The position numbers and the translations under genes were made by a program. A stretch of 64,000 nucleotides of DNA, from contig NZ_CP120361.1 in assembly GCF_029457495.1 (NCBI RefSeq), positions 3,922,001 through 3,986,000 on the forward strand, given 5' to 3'. A model generated the notes under the pieces. It was not told the DNA's origin, did no database searches, and saw only the letters and a program-made list of their open reading frames with translations. Below, piece after piece: positions 43,909 through 52,860 of this stretch. Source of the DNA: Chelativorans sp. AA-79. GTDB lineage: Bacteria; Pseudomonadota; Alphaproteobacteria; Rhizobiales; Rhizobiaceae. Position 1 is the first letter of the stretch. Each line of letters opens with the position of its first letter.

Positions 43909-46749
43909 TCAATGCTCTCCTGTTTTCGCGAGCTCGTTGCCAGACCTGTGTCTGGGCGGGCCCGCTTTTCTCTTCGATGCTGCGTCCGGCGTATCGTTCT
44001 CCTCGTCCGGAGCCGCCTTATTCGTCGCCCGCTCCCTGCGCTTGACGAATTCCTCCCCGCGCGGCAGCCGTGCGGGAACGACGCTGAAGTGCCGGCCGTC
44101 AAAGCCGATCTCCACCGCCTTGCAAGTTCGCCGGGCGGTGACAGCGTCGAGAAAGAATGTGGAAAGGGACGGCAGCAGGTCGCGGGCGATCATGCTTTCG
44201 ATCGCACGCGCGCCCATTTCGCTGGTCTCGGCACGCGAAACCAGCGCCGCCCGCGCCTCCGGCAACAAGTTGATGTCGGTCGCGTAGCTCAGCCGGATAC
44301 GGTCGGCGATGCGGCCGATCTGGATATCGACGATGCCCGAAAGCGCTTCCTTCCCGAGTGGCAGGAAGGGCACCATCGTCGTGCGGCCCAGGAACGCGGG
44401 CTTGAAGTGTTTCCGCAGTTCCGGCAGCAGCAGCTTTTCCAGCGCTGCGCCTTCGGGCATGGTGTCGGGATCGGCGGCGAGCGTATAAAGCAGTTCGGCT
44501 CCCGTGTTCGCCGTCATGAGAATGGTTGTGTTCTTGAAATCGACGTCACGGCCTTCGCCGTCACGCAGCGTGCCCTTGTCGAAGACCTGATAGAAGATCT
44601 CCTGCACGCCGGGATGCGCCTTGTCGATCTCGTCGAGCAGCAGCACGCCATAGGGGCGGCGCCGCACGGCCTCTGTCAGGACGCCGCCCTCGCCGTAGCC
44701 CACATAACCCGGCGGCGAACCGAGAAGCATCGAGACCTTGTGCTCCTCCTTGAACTCCGACATGTTGATTATCGTCAATGATTGCCTGCCGCCATAGAGC
44801 AGATCCGCCAGTGCGAGAGCGGTCTCCGTCTTGCCCGTTCCCGAAGTGCCGACCAGCAGGAAGACGGCGGGCGGACGGCGCGGGTCGGAGAGGCCGGCCC
44901 GGGCAGTCCGCATCGACGTGGCGATCCTGCCAAGAGCGGCATCCTGACCGATGACCCTTTCCTTCAGCCGCCCGTCGAGCCCCTTGACGACGTCCACCTG
45001 GTCGGAGAGGAGCTTGCCAACCGGAATGCCCGTCCAGCGTGCGACCAGTGACGCCACCACGTCACGATCGACCACGCGGGGCACCAGAAGCGTCTCGCCG
45101 GCGGCCTGAGAGAGTTCGCGCTCGGCTGCAGCAAGTGCCTCACGCGCCTGCTCCGCGTCGGAACTTCGCGCTGGAAAGACCGCTACGTTGCCGAATTCGC
45201 CGCCCGGCTGTTCCGCCCCCCGCGCAGCGCCGCCTTCGGCCATATCCGGACCGGGCGAGAAAAGAGCTTCCAGGCGGTCGGCTTCCCCGACCAGCCGCAT
45301 CTGCTCGTCGTAACGCGCCTCGAACGCCTCGATCTCCGCCGCGGCCTGCTTCCGCCGGGCTTCGACGTCGAGCGCGCGCGCCCGGTTCTCCTCGGTTGCC
45401 GGCTCGCGAACGAGCCAGCTCGCCTCGGTCGCCAGCAGATCGCGCTCGCTGCGCAGCGCCCTCAGCGCTTCCGGCTGAGACTGCCTGGCCAGCGCTACCG
45501 AGGCGGCGGCAGTGTCGATCAGACTGATGGCCTTGTCGGGCAATTGCCGTGCGGGGATGTAGCGCGCGGAGAGGCGGACCGCGGCTGCCAGCGCCTCGTC
45601 GCGAATGCGAACGCCATGGTGGGCGGCGAACGCGTCGGCGAGGCCACGAAGCATGCGGATCGCCGTCACTTCATCCGGCTCGTGCACTTTCACCATCTGG
45701 AAGCGCCGCGTGAGCGCCGCGTCCCTTTCGATGAAGCGCTTGTATTCGCTCCACGTGGTGGCCGCGATCGTCCGCAGCTCCCCACGCGCCAAAGAGGGTT
45801 TCAGGATATTGGCTGCATCGCCGGTTCCGGCCTGACCGCCGCCGATCAGGCTGTGGGCCTCGTCGATGAACAGGATGATCGGCTCCGCAGCCTCCTTCAC
45901 CGCGTCGATCACGCCGTGCAGCCTGCGCTCGAACTCACCCTTCACGCCCGCACCCGCCTGAAGAAGGCTGAGGTCCAACGACAGGAGCCTCACTCCGGCC
46001 AGAATTTCCGGCACGTCGCCCGCGGCGATGGCCAGCGCCAATGCTTCGGCAATGGCGGTTTTGCCGACACCGGCTTCGCCCACGAGGATCGGATTGTTTT
46101 GCCGGCGGCGCATCAGCACGTCGATGACCTGGCGCAACTCGCACTCCCTCCCGATCACCGGGTCGATGCGGCCGGCCCGTGCATCCGCTGTCATATCCTG
46201 GGTGTAGAGACGCAGGAACTCGTTGCGGCCCGGCGGTATCCCACCTGCCGGCGCGCGCTCGATCTCCGTCTCGTCCGCGCCTGCGCCTGCCGCTTGCAGG
46301 TCGGTTTCGATCCGCTTGATGTTCATCTCGCGTAGGGACGGCGCCATGCCCTTCGCCAGACTCCGCAGCGACTGCTCCGAGAAGATGGCGACGAGCAAAT
46401 CGCCAAACGTGATCCGGTCACGTCCATATTGCAGGGAGGCGACCAACCACGCTTCACGTGCTAGCAAGAGCGTGCCTTGTGAAAACGTCAGTGATACTCC
46501 GTCGCCGCGCGCCAGATCCTCTATCGCCAGCTCAACCTCGCGGCGAAGGCGCTCGGGGTCTACCTCGGCGCGAACCAGCATCGGCGGGACGGTCTCTATA
46601 TCAAGAAGCGACCGCATCCAGTGCGATATCTCCACCGCCGGATGTCCGTTCCGCGCTGCCAGAGAGGCAGCCTCCTCAAGCCCAACGCGCAGAGAAGGCT
46701 CCAGCGCTCCAATCAGACGTTCAAGATCGATATTTGGCATATACGCCAC
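43909..46749 (-). CDS. clpV: ClpV (TssH), T6SS sheath-disassembly AAA+ ATPase
   Basis: 946 residues from a GTG at 46749, six bases after GGAGG; an ATG at 46740 is the alternative. Clp N-domain, AAA1 with Walker A GEAGVGKTA and Walker B IILFIDEAHSL, a coiled-coil middle domain interrupted by a 40-residue Gly/Ala/Glu-rich stretch, AAA2 with GTSGTGKTETALALADLLYGG and VLLLDEIDKAH, and a C-terminal ClpB D2-small domain. The final 60 residues are a basic, disordered-looking tail. Disassembles contracted TssB/TssC sheath. First gene of the minus-strand arm, divergent from tssA. Confidence 0.96.
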   Translation of the reverse strand: MAYMPNIDLERLIGALEPSLRVGLEEAASLAARNGHPAVEISHWMRSLLDIETVPPMLVRAEVDPERLRREVELAIEDLARGDGVSLTFSQGTLLLAREAWLVASLQYGRDRITFGDLLVAIFSEQSLRSLAKGMAPSLREMNIKRIETDLQAAGAGADETEIERAPAGGIPPGRNEFLRLYTQDMTADARAGRIDPVIGRECELRQVIDVLMRRRQNNPILVGEAGVGKTAIAEALALAIAAGDVPEILAGVRLLSLDLSLLQAGAGVKGEFERRLHGVIDAVKEAAEPIILFIDEAHSLIGGGQAGTGDAANILKPSLARGELRTIAATTWSEYKRFIERDAALTRRFQMVKVHEPDEVTAIRMLRGLADAFAAHHGVRIRDEALAAAVRLSARYIPARQLPDKAISLIDTAAASVALARQSQPEALRALRSERDLLATEASWLVREPATEENRARALDVEARRKQAAAEIEAFEARYDEQMRLVGEADRLEALFSPGPDMAEGGAARGAEQPGGEFGNVAVFPARSSDAEQAREALAAAERELSQAAGETLLVPRVVDRDVVASLVARWTGIPVGKLLSDQVDVVKGLDGRLKERVIGQDAALGRIATSMRTARAGLSDPRRPPAVFLLVGTSGTGKTETALALADLLYGGRQSLTIINMSEFKEEHKVSMLLGSPPGYVGYGEGGVLTEAVRRRPYGVLLLDEIDKAHPGVQEIFYQVFDKGTLRDGEGRDVDFKNTTILMTANTGAELLYTLAADPDTMPEGAALEKLLLPELRKHFKPAFLGRTTMVPFLPLGKEALSGIVDIQIGRIADRIRLSYATDINLLPEARAALVSRAETSEMGARAIESMIARDLLPSLSTFFLDAVTARRTCKAVEIGFDGRHFSVVPARLPRGEEFVKRRERATNKAAPDEENDTPDAASKRKAGPPRHRSGNELAKTGEH

Positions 46750-46942
46750 CCATTGCCTCCTTAAACACGCGATGGCGGAGGCATAGGAAACGATTCGTTA
46801 AAGTCTATACATTTCTCTGCATAGGCGGCAAATGACTACAGTAGGACTCAAATAATTACAGATAGTTACACAGGCATTGACATAAATATTCCACAATTGG
46901 GAGACATTCGTTTATGTTAGATAAAAACACTATACTCCAGGG
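46750..46942. promoter_or_regulatory. Divergent promoter region of the two T6SS operons
   Basis: 193 AT-rich bases between the clpV and tssA starts, in sharp contrast with the GC-rich genes. A TTGACA lies at 46877-46882 on the plus strand, but no good -10 follows at 17 bases, and no clear sigma-54 (GG-N10-GC) site was found. Both arms must be transcribed from here. Confidence 0.5.
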
Positions 46943-48028
46943 GTGGCGAAAGCCGAGTGCGCCGTGTTCTTAGAGTACAGCAAGATTGTCTCTCCTATTG
47001 ATGGCGACAGGCCATGCGGAGACGACATCAGAACCAATCCTTCCCATAGGGAACTGTACTACCGTATCAAGGATGCGCGGAATACGGCGCGCGGCGTCGA
47101 ACGCAATGCCGCACCAGGCGACCCCCTTTCACTTGCTCAAGAGTGGCGCGAAGTAAACAGCCTTGGAACTCGTATTCTTACCTCTATCAGCAAAGATATC
47201 GAAATCCTGGCCTGGATTGCGGAAGCTCAGATCCGTTTGAACGGCTATTCGGGCTTGAGGGATGCATTTTCTGCATCCACGGCTCTTTTCGACAAATACT
47301 GGGACGAGATCCATTCCGTTTCTTGCGACAGTGTCGAGGAAAAAATTGCCCCGTTGGCGGGACTAAACGGCATAAACGGGGAAGGAACGCTGGTCCCGGC
47401 GATACGCCTCGCCTCCCTCGTGCCGGGCACGGGCTTCGCACGTCATGCACTTTGGGACTATCAGCTTGCCCAACGCGCGGGCGAAGAGGAGCGTCGGGAG
47501 AGGCTGCAAGCCGCCGTGAAGGACGCCGGCAGCGCTGCGATGGCCTCGCATCTTGCTGACGTTACGAAATGCGTGGAGGCGTTCGATGCGCTGGCCGCGG
47601 TGCTTGATGCCTGCTGCGGAGAGCATGCGCCGCCGAGCGCCAACACGCGCAACACCCTGCTGGAGTCGGCAGCTGCCATACGCATCCTGGCCGGTCTCAG
47701 CGATGAAGTGCCACAAACGCCCGGGCATCCCGACGGCGGCAACCACATCGCGGCTGGCGGCCAAGTCGCCGCAACGGCTTTCGGAGGCGTGCGCGTGGCG
47801 ACAGTCGAATCCCGCGAGGACGCGTTCGAGACGCTGCTCGCCGTTGCACACTATTTCCGTCGCACCGAGCCCCATTCCCCGATTTCGATGTCGATCGAGA
47901 CACTCGTCCGGCGCGGTCGCATGGATTTTTCGGAGCTGCTGGCGGACCTGCTTCCCGATCCGCAGGCACGGAAAGCAATTCTTACGGCGGCGGGCATTCA
48001 GCCCACCGGAAGCGAACTGGGGACATAG
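46943..48028 (+). CDS. tssA: TssA, T6SS baseplate/sheath-priming protein
   Basis: 361 residues from the GTG at 46943; the ribosome site is weak and the family start (EYSKIVSPIDGDRPCGDDIR) would also suit a GTG a few codons on. The ImpA N-terminal domain is clear: SPIDGDRPCGDDIR, REWREVNSLGTRILTSISKDIEILAWIAEAQIRLNGYSGLRDA and YWDEIHS. The C-terminal part ends with ISMSIETLVRRGRMDFSELLADLLPD, typical of short TssA forms. First gene of the plus-strand arm. Confidence 0.92.
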   Translation: MAKAECAVFLEYSKIVSPIDGDRPCGDDIRTNPSHRELYYRIKDARNTARGVERNAAPGDPLSLAQEWREVNSLGTRILTSISKDIEILAWIAEAQIRLNGYSGLRDAFSASTALFDKYWDEIHSVSCDSVEEKIAPLAGLNGINGEGTLVPAIRLASLVPGTGFARHALWDYQLAQRAGEEERRERLQAAVKDAGSAAMASHLADVTKCVEAFDALAAVLDACCGEHAPPSANTRNTLLESAAAIRILAGLSDEVPQTPGHPDGGNHIAAGGQVAATAFGGVRVATVESREDAFETLLAVAHYFRRTEPHSPISMSIETLVRRGRMDFSELLADLLPDPQARKAILTAAGIQPTGSELGT

Positions 48029-48094
48029 AACCGGCAATGATGCCGGCCTTCGACCGAAACGACAGATCACACCGCGGCACAAGGAGAATCCCAC

Positions 48095-48631
48095 ATGGCA
48101 AGCGTCCACGAAAAACTGGAGCGTCTTCGCAAGCCCAGAGTCCACATCAAATACGAAGTGGAGACCGAGGGCGCAATGGTGGTGAAGGAGCTGCCCTTCG
48201 TCGTCGGGGTCCTCGGCGACTTCTCCGGTAACCCCACGGAGCCGCTCAAGCCGTTCGGCGAGCGAAAGTTCGTACAGATCGACCGCGATAATTTCGATGA
48301 TGTGATGCGCCGCATGACGCCGGGCCTGGAGCTTTCGGTGAAGAATACGCTCCGGGATGACGGCACCGAGATGGCGGTTTCGCTGAAGTTCCAGGGTCTG
48401 AAGGACTTCGAGCCAGGCGCGATTGCAAATCAGGTCCCCGCGCTGAAGGCACTGGTGGATGCACGCAACCAGCTTCGCGACCTGATGAGCAAGGCCGATC
48501 GCTCGGAGGATCTGGAGCGCATGCTCGAGGAGATCCTCCAAAACCAATCCGACCTCGGCGCGTTGGCGAAGGAACTCGAAGGGGGCAGGAGCGACCGGGC
48601 GCAGGATTTCGATGGGAGGACGACCGAATGA
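48095..48631 (+). CDS. tssB: TssB, T6SS sheath small subunit
   Basis: 178 residues. [61 protein letters not shown] and [20 protein letters not shown] are the conserved VipA/TssB blocks. AGGAG ten bases upstream of the ATG. Stop overlaps the tssC start (four bases). Forms the contractile sheath with TssC. Confidence 0.97.
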   Translation: MASVHEKLERLRKPRVHIKYEVETEGAMVVKELPFVVGVLGDFSGNPTEPLKPFGERKFVQIDRDNFDDVMRRMTPGLELSVKNTLRDDGTEMAVSLKFQGLKDFEPGAIANQVPALKALVDARNQLRDLMSKADRSEDLERMLEEILQNQSDLGALAKELEGGRSDRAQDFDGRTTE

Positions 48632-50109
48632 GCATGGAGACACAGCTTGGAAAGCAACCGGCGGCCGACCTGCCCGTGGAGGAAAGCCTGCTTTCAAAGG
48701 TGGTGGCGGCCACCCGGCAGACCGAACCGGACCGCGCACAAAACCTCCTGCGCACACTGACCGACCAAGCGCTGAAGGGCACGATCGTCTATGATCGGAA
48801 CCTGACCATCACGTTGAACAACGCGATCGCCGAAATCGATCGCGCCATATCGCGCCAACTCGCAGCCGTCATGCAAGCTCCGGAATTCACCAATCTGGAG
48901 GGCACGTGGCGCGGTCTACATTACCTCGTTTCCAACACCGAAACGAGCGCCAACCTAAAGATTCGCGTGCTCAATGCGGGCAAGCGCGAACTGTCGAAGG
49001 ATCTGGCGAAAGCGGTCGAATTCGACCAGTCGCGGCTCTTCAAGTCCATCTACGAGGATGAATTCGGCACGCCCGGCGGTGAGCCGCTCGGTGCGATCAT
49101 TGGAGACTACGAGTTCGACAATTCGTTCGAGGACGTCCAACTGCTCCAGGGATTGTCGTCGATCGCCGCTGCCGCCTTCGCACCCTTCATATCGGCGGCA
49201 AGCCCGCGCATGTTCGGCTTCGAGGACTTCCGCGAACTCGCCAAGCCACGCGATCTGGAAAAGATTTTCGAAACCGTGGAGTACGCGAAATGGCGCTCCC
49301 TCAGGGAAGGCGAGGATTCGCGCTTCGTCACGCTCGCACTTCCGCGTGTTCTGGCACGGCTGCCATACGGGCCGAAGACCCATCCTATCGATGCGTTCGA
49401 GTACGACGAGACGGGCGGTTCGGAGAATGGTGAGTTGCCGCACGACGGCTACTGCTGGATGAACGCCGCCTATGTGATGGGCGCGCGCCTGACCGATGCG
49501 TTCGCAAAAAGCGGTTGGTGCACCGCCATCCGTGGTGCGGAAAACGGCGGGAAGGTGGAAAGCCTGCCGATGCACATCTTCACCAGCGATGACGGCGACC
49601 TCGATTTGAAGTGCCCGACCGAGGTGGGGATCACCGACCGCCGCGACGCCGAGCTCGCCAAACTGGGGTTTTTGCCGCTGTGTCACTACAAGAACACGGA
49701 CTACGCCGTCTTCTTCGGCGCGCAGACGACCCACAGGTCCAAGGTCTACGACAAGCCTGAGGCTACTGCCAATGCCGCGGTTTCCGCGCGCCTGCCCTAT
49801 GTGATGGCCACCTCCCGTTTCGCGCACTACCTGAAGGTCATGGGCAGGGACAAGATCGGTTCCTTCATGGAAGCGGAAGACTGCGAAGCCTGGTTAAACC
49901 GCTGGATCGCGGGCTATGTCAACGCCAATGACGACGCCGGAGAGGAGGCACGCGCCAAATATCCGCTGCGCGATGCGCGGGTGACGGTGCAGGAGGTGCC
50001 CGGCAAGCCCGGCTCCTACAACGCCGTCGCCTGGATGCGGCCCTGGCTGCAGATGGAGGAGTTGACAACGTCGCTGCGGATGGTCGCGCGCATCCCGGCG
50101 AAACGCTAG
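48628..50109 (+). CDS. tssC: TssC, T6SS sheath large subunit (TssC41-like)
   Basis: 493 residues. Conserved VipB blocks: [71 protein letters not shown] segment, [26 protein letters not shown], and the C-terminal [28 protein letters not shown]. Partner of TssB in the sheath. Followed after 39 bases by a second TssC-type gene. Confidence 0.97.
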   Translation: MSMETQLGKQPAADLPVEESLLSKVVAATRQTEPDRAQNLLRTLTDQALKGTIVYDRNLTITLNNAIAEIDRAISRQLAAVMQAPEFTNLEGTWRGLHYLVSNTETSANLKIRVLNAGKRELSKDLAKAVEFDQSRLFKSIYEDEFGTPGGEPLGAIIGDYEFDNSFEDVQLLQGLSSIAAAAFAPFISAASPRMFGFEDFRELAKPRDLEKIFETVEYAKWRSLREGEDSRFVTLALPRVLARLPYGPKTHPIDAFEYDETGGSENGELPHDGYCWMNAAYVMGARLTDAFAKSGWCTAIRGAENGGKVESLPMHIFTSDDGDLDLKCPTEVGITDRRDAELAKLGFLPLCHYKNTDYAVFFGAQTTHRSKVYDKPEATANAAVSARLPYVMATSRFAHYLKVMGRDKIGSFMEAEDCEAWLNRWIAGYVNANDDAGEEARAKYPLRDARVTVQEVPGKPGSYNAVAWMRPWLQMEELTTSLRMVARIPAKR

Positions 50110-50148
50110 GGCGATACGCGCGGGCAGAGAAGCATTTCAGGTCATTTC

Positions 50149-51534
50149 ATGTCCACGGGTTCGAGCACAACGCGGCGCCGGATCGATCGGCTCATCACGT
50201 TGATCGACGAGACGGTGAACCGCCAGGTAAACGCCGTTCTGCACCATCCTGATTTCCAGGCTCTGGAGGCTGGGTGGCTCGGGCTTGCCATGCTCGTTCG
50301 CGTGGCCTCTCGCAGCAGTGACGTGAAGATCCGCGTGCTCAGCGCCAGCTGGGCAGAACTCGCCCGCAGCATGCAGCGGGCGACGGATTTTGACCAGAGC
50401 CATCTCTTCGAGCTTGTCTACGGCCTCGAATTCGGGATGCCCGGTGGCGAGCCATTCGGATTGCTCGTGGGAAACTACCATCTATCGCTCCGAAGGCAGA
50501 ACGACACGATCGGTACACTGGGCGACGTTGCCACGGTCGCAGCAGCTGCATTCTGTCCCTTCGTGGCAGGCGCTTCCCCGGACGTGATTGGGCTCGAAAA
50601 TTTTGGCGAGCTAAGCCGGGTGTCCGACCTCTCGCACCTTGCCAGCGGGCCGGAGCACGTCCGATGGAATGCACTTCGGGAGCGCGAGGATTCACGATTC
50701 CTCGGCCTCGTGGCGCCGCGTATCCTGCTGCGTCCGCCCTATATCCCTTATGCCCGCGGGCGCAACGATGGATTTCCGTTCCACGAAACCGTCGCCGCCG
50801 ACGGCAGCACTCTTCTGTGGGGCAATGGCGCCTTCGCCTTCGCTGCGATCGTCATCCGCAGCTTCATCGATTCCGGCTGGTTCGCGGAAATCCGCGGCGT
50901 CGCGCAGGACGCCAGGGATGGCGGGCTTCTCACGTCAGCCGAACTCTTATCTTACGATTTCGGCGTGGAGGAACACGGCCTTTCGGCGCAAGCGCCAGTC
51001 GAGGTGCGATTGACGAGCGCTCAGGAGCAACAATTCTGCGATCTCGGCCTTATTCCCGTCGCCACCACCTATCTTTCGGCCGCGGCCATTTTCAACTCCA
51101 ATCAGTCGCTACACGCGCCTCAGCACTTTTCGAGCGAAAATGCCCGCCAGAACGCGCGGCTTGCGGCCATGCTGCAATACGTCCTGTGCGCATCCCGCTT
51201 CTCGCATTACCTCAAGGTCATCATGCGCGACGAGATTGGCCAGTTGGCGGATGCGGCGTCGATCCAGCGGAAACTTGAGGCCTGGCTTTCGAACTATACG
51301 CTTGGCAACGATGATGCCGACCTATCCCTCCGCGCGCGCTATCCGCTACGCTCTGCGGGGATCGAGGTCAGGGAAATGCCGGGCAAGCCCGGCACGTTCT
51401 CCTGCACCCTGCGGCTTCAGCCCCATTTCCAGCTCGACGACGTTTCCGCGAGCTTTCACCTGATCTCGGAGACCGTGCCCTTGCAGCAAACCTCTGCTCG
51501 CACGTCCTCCACTCTCCACGGGATGCCAGTATGA
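50149..51534 (+). CDS. Second TssC-type sheath protein (TssC40-like)
   Basis: 461 residues, clearly homologous to the preceding TssC but shorter and diverged: DRLITLIDETVNRQVNAVLHHPDFQALEAGWLGLAMLV, DFDQSHLFELVYGLEFGMPGGEPFGLLVGNYH, YVLCASRFSHYLKVIMRDEIG and RSAGIEVREMPGKPGTFSCTLRLQPHF. It lacks most of the N-terminal segment that pairs with TssB. Agrobacterium imp operons also carry two TssC proteins (TssC41 and TssC40); the second is thought to act in sheath or baseplate assembly. Stop overlaps the tagJ start by four bases. Confidence 0.93.
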   Translation: MSTGSSTTRRRIDRLITLIDETVNRQVNAVLHHPDFQALEAGWLGLAMLVRVASRSSDVKIRVLSASWAELARSMQRATDFDQSHLFELVYGLEFGMPGGEPFGLLVGNYHLSLRRQNDTIGTLGDVATVAAAAFCPFVAGASPDVIGLENFGELSRVSDLSHLASGPEHVRWNALREREDSRFLGLVAPRILLRPPYIPYARGRNDGFPFHETVAADGSTLLWGNGAFAFAAIVIRSFIDSGWFAEIRGVAQDARDGGLLTSAELLSYDFGVEEHGLSAQAPVEVRLTSAQEQQFCDLGLIPVATTYLSAAAIFNSNQSLHAPQHFSSENARQNARLAAMLQYVLCASRFSHYLKVIMRDEIGQLADAASIQRKLEAWLSNYTLGNDDADLSLRARYPLRSAGIEVREMPGKPGTFSCTLRLQPHFQLDDVSASFHLISETVPLQQTSARTSSTLHGMPV

Positions 51535-52361
51535 CACTTGCCGAAAAGGTGGCCACGCTCCTGGCCGAAGATGCGCTGATGCAGGCGACCAATACCGCGC
51601 GTGAGCGGCTGAAGTTTGACCCAACGGACCAGCCCGCGCGAAATCTCCTGATCGACCTGCTCATTCTGCATGGCGATTACGAGAAGGCAGACTCCCAGTG
51701 CAATGTGGCGGCTGCACTCGCACCTGAGGAAGCCGCGGGCTTTGCGCTTCTACGCAACCAGCTCTACGCAATGATGGCGCGGCGGGCATGGTTCGAAACG
51801 GGTGCTATACCCGAATTCGCCTGGCACCCGAGCCACCTCGACAAACGGGCATTGGCGCTCGCGGTGGCCGATCGTGCGGGGCGGGGCGAAGAAGTGAAGC
51901 ACGCGCTCGCCGAGCTGGAGAATGCACGGGACGAATACCCCATGAGCTGGAACAGCGTGCTGGTTTCGGACTTCCGAGATCTCGACGACCGCACACCTCA
52001 CGCGCTCGAAGTGCTGACAAGCGGTGGCGCCTATCTCTGGGTCGATTTCGCCAAAATCGCCGCAGTGACCTTCGAGCCGATCATGACGCCGCGCGACCTC
52101 GCCTTTCGACGCGCAAAGCTGTCTCTGATCGACGGCGCCTCCTCGTCGGTGCTGCTGCCGGCGGTGTATTACGGGACCGGCGACGAACCGAAACTCCTTT
52201 TGGGCCGCAAGACCGAATGGGTGAAAGAGAAAAGCGGCATCACCACCGGTCGCGGCCAAAGATGCTTCCTCGCCGGTGACCAGCTCGTTCCATTTCACGA
52301 TACGCGCTCCCTCGGCAATGCCGTTCCCATGAACGAGTTGGAGGACGCGGGCAATGGCTGA
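51531..52361 (+). CDS. tagJ: TagJ (ImpE), T6SS accessory protein
   Basis: 276 residues. N-terminal helical repeat region (LLAEDALMQATNTARERLKFDPTDQPARNLLIDLLILHGDYEKAD, a TPR-like unit) and a C-terminal ImpE domain with DGRTPHALEVL-type and LWVDFAKIAAVTFEPIMTPRDLAFRRAKL segments and GRKTEWVKEKSGITTGRGQR. TagJ binds TssB/ClpV or the sheath in other species. Overlaps both neighbours. Confidence 0.92.
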   Translation: MTLAEKVATLLAEDALMQATNTARERLKFDPTDQPARNLLIDLLILHGDYEKADSQCNVAAALAPEEAAGFALLRNQLYAMMARRAWFETGAIPEFAWHPSHLDKRALALAVADRAGRGEEVKHALAELENARDEYPMSWNSVLVSDFRDLDDRTPHALEVLTSGGAYLWVDFAKIAAVTFEPIMTPRDLAFRRAKLSLIDGASSSVLLPAVYYGTGDEPKLLLGRKTEWVKEKSGITTGRGQRCFLAGDQLVPFHDTRSLGNAVPMNELEDAGNG

Positions 52362-52860
52362 CCCGCTCGATCACTACAGGCCGAAGGAGCGCGTCCTGGC
52401 GCGCTCCGTCCTCGATCGCCTGCTCGACGCCTGCCCGGATGTCACGCAGGATTCGGCAATAAGCCTGGCCGCGCAGGCCCGCGAGTTGCGCGAGGCGATC
52501 CGCCGGGATCTCGAAGCGCTGTTGAATACACGCCGACGCCCCGTCTCGGCACCGCCGGAGTTGGGTGAGCTCAAAGACGCCTTGGTCTCCTTTGGCGTCG
52601 ACAGTATGGTCTCCGCCAACCTGGCGACCGAGGAGGCGAAATCGGCGCTGGCGCGCGCCATCGAGCGGCGCATCACGCTGTTCGAGAAGCGGCTTTCGGA
52701 CGTGCGCGTCACAATTCCAGGAAAGACAGCCGGCGAGCGCACGCTGCGCATGCGCATAGAGGCAGCCACCAGGCTCCACGACGGCATGCCGCCCATCAGT
52801 TTTGAGACCAGGCTCGACCCATCCAGTCAGCGCTTTCTCCTGGAGCCGCGCGATGGCTGA
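52354..52860 (+). CDS. tssE: TssE, T6SS baseplate protein (gp25-like)
   Basis: 168 residues. The gp25/lysozyme-like core is visible as ELREAIRRDLEALLNTRRRP, LKDALVSFGVDSM, and AIERRITLFEKRLSDVRVTI, with the TssE-type ISFETRLDPSSQRFLLEP end. Overlaps tagJ by eight bases and tssF by eight bases. Baseplate wedge with TssF and TssG. Confidence 0.95.
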   Translation: MADPLDHYRPKERVLARSVLDRLLDACPDVTQDSAISLAAQARELREAIRRDLEALLNTRRRPVSAPPELGELKDALVSFGVDSMVSANLATEEAKSALARAIERRITLFEKRLSDVRVTIPGKTAGERTLRMRIEAATRLHDGMPPISFETRLDPSSQRFLLEPRDG

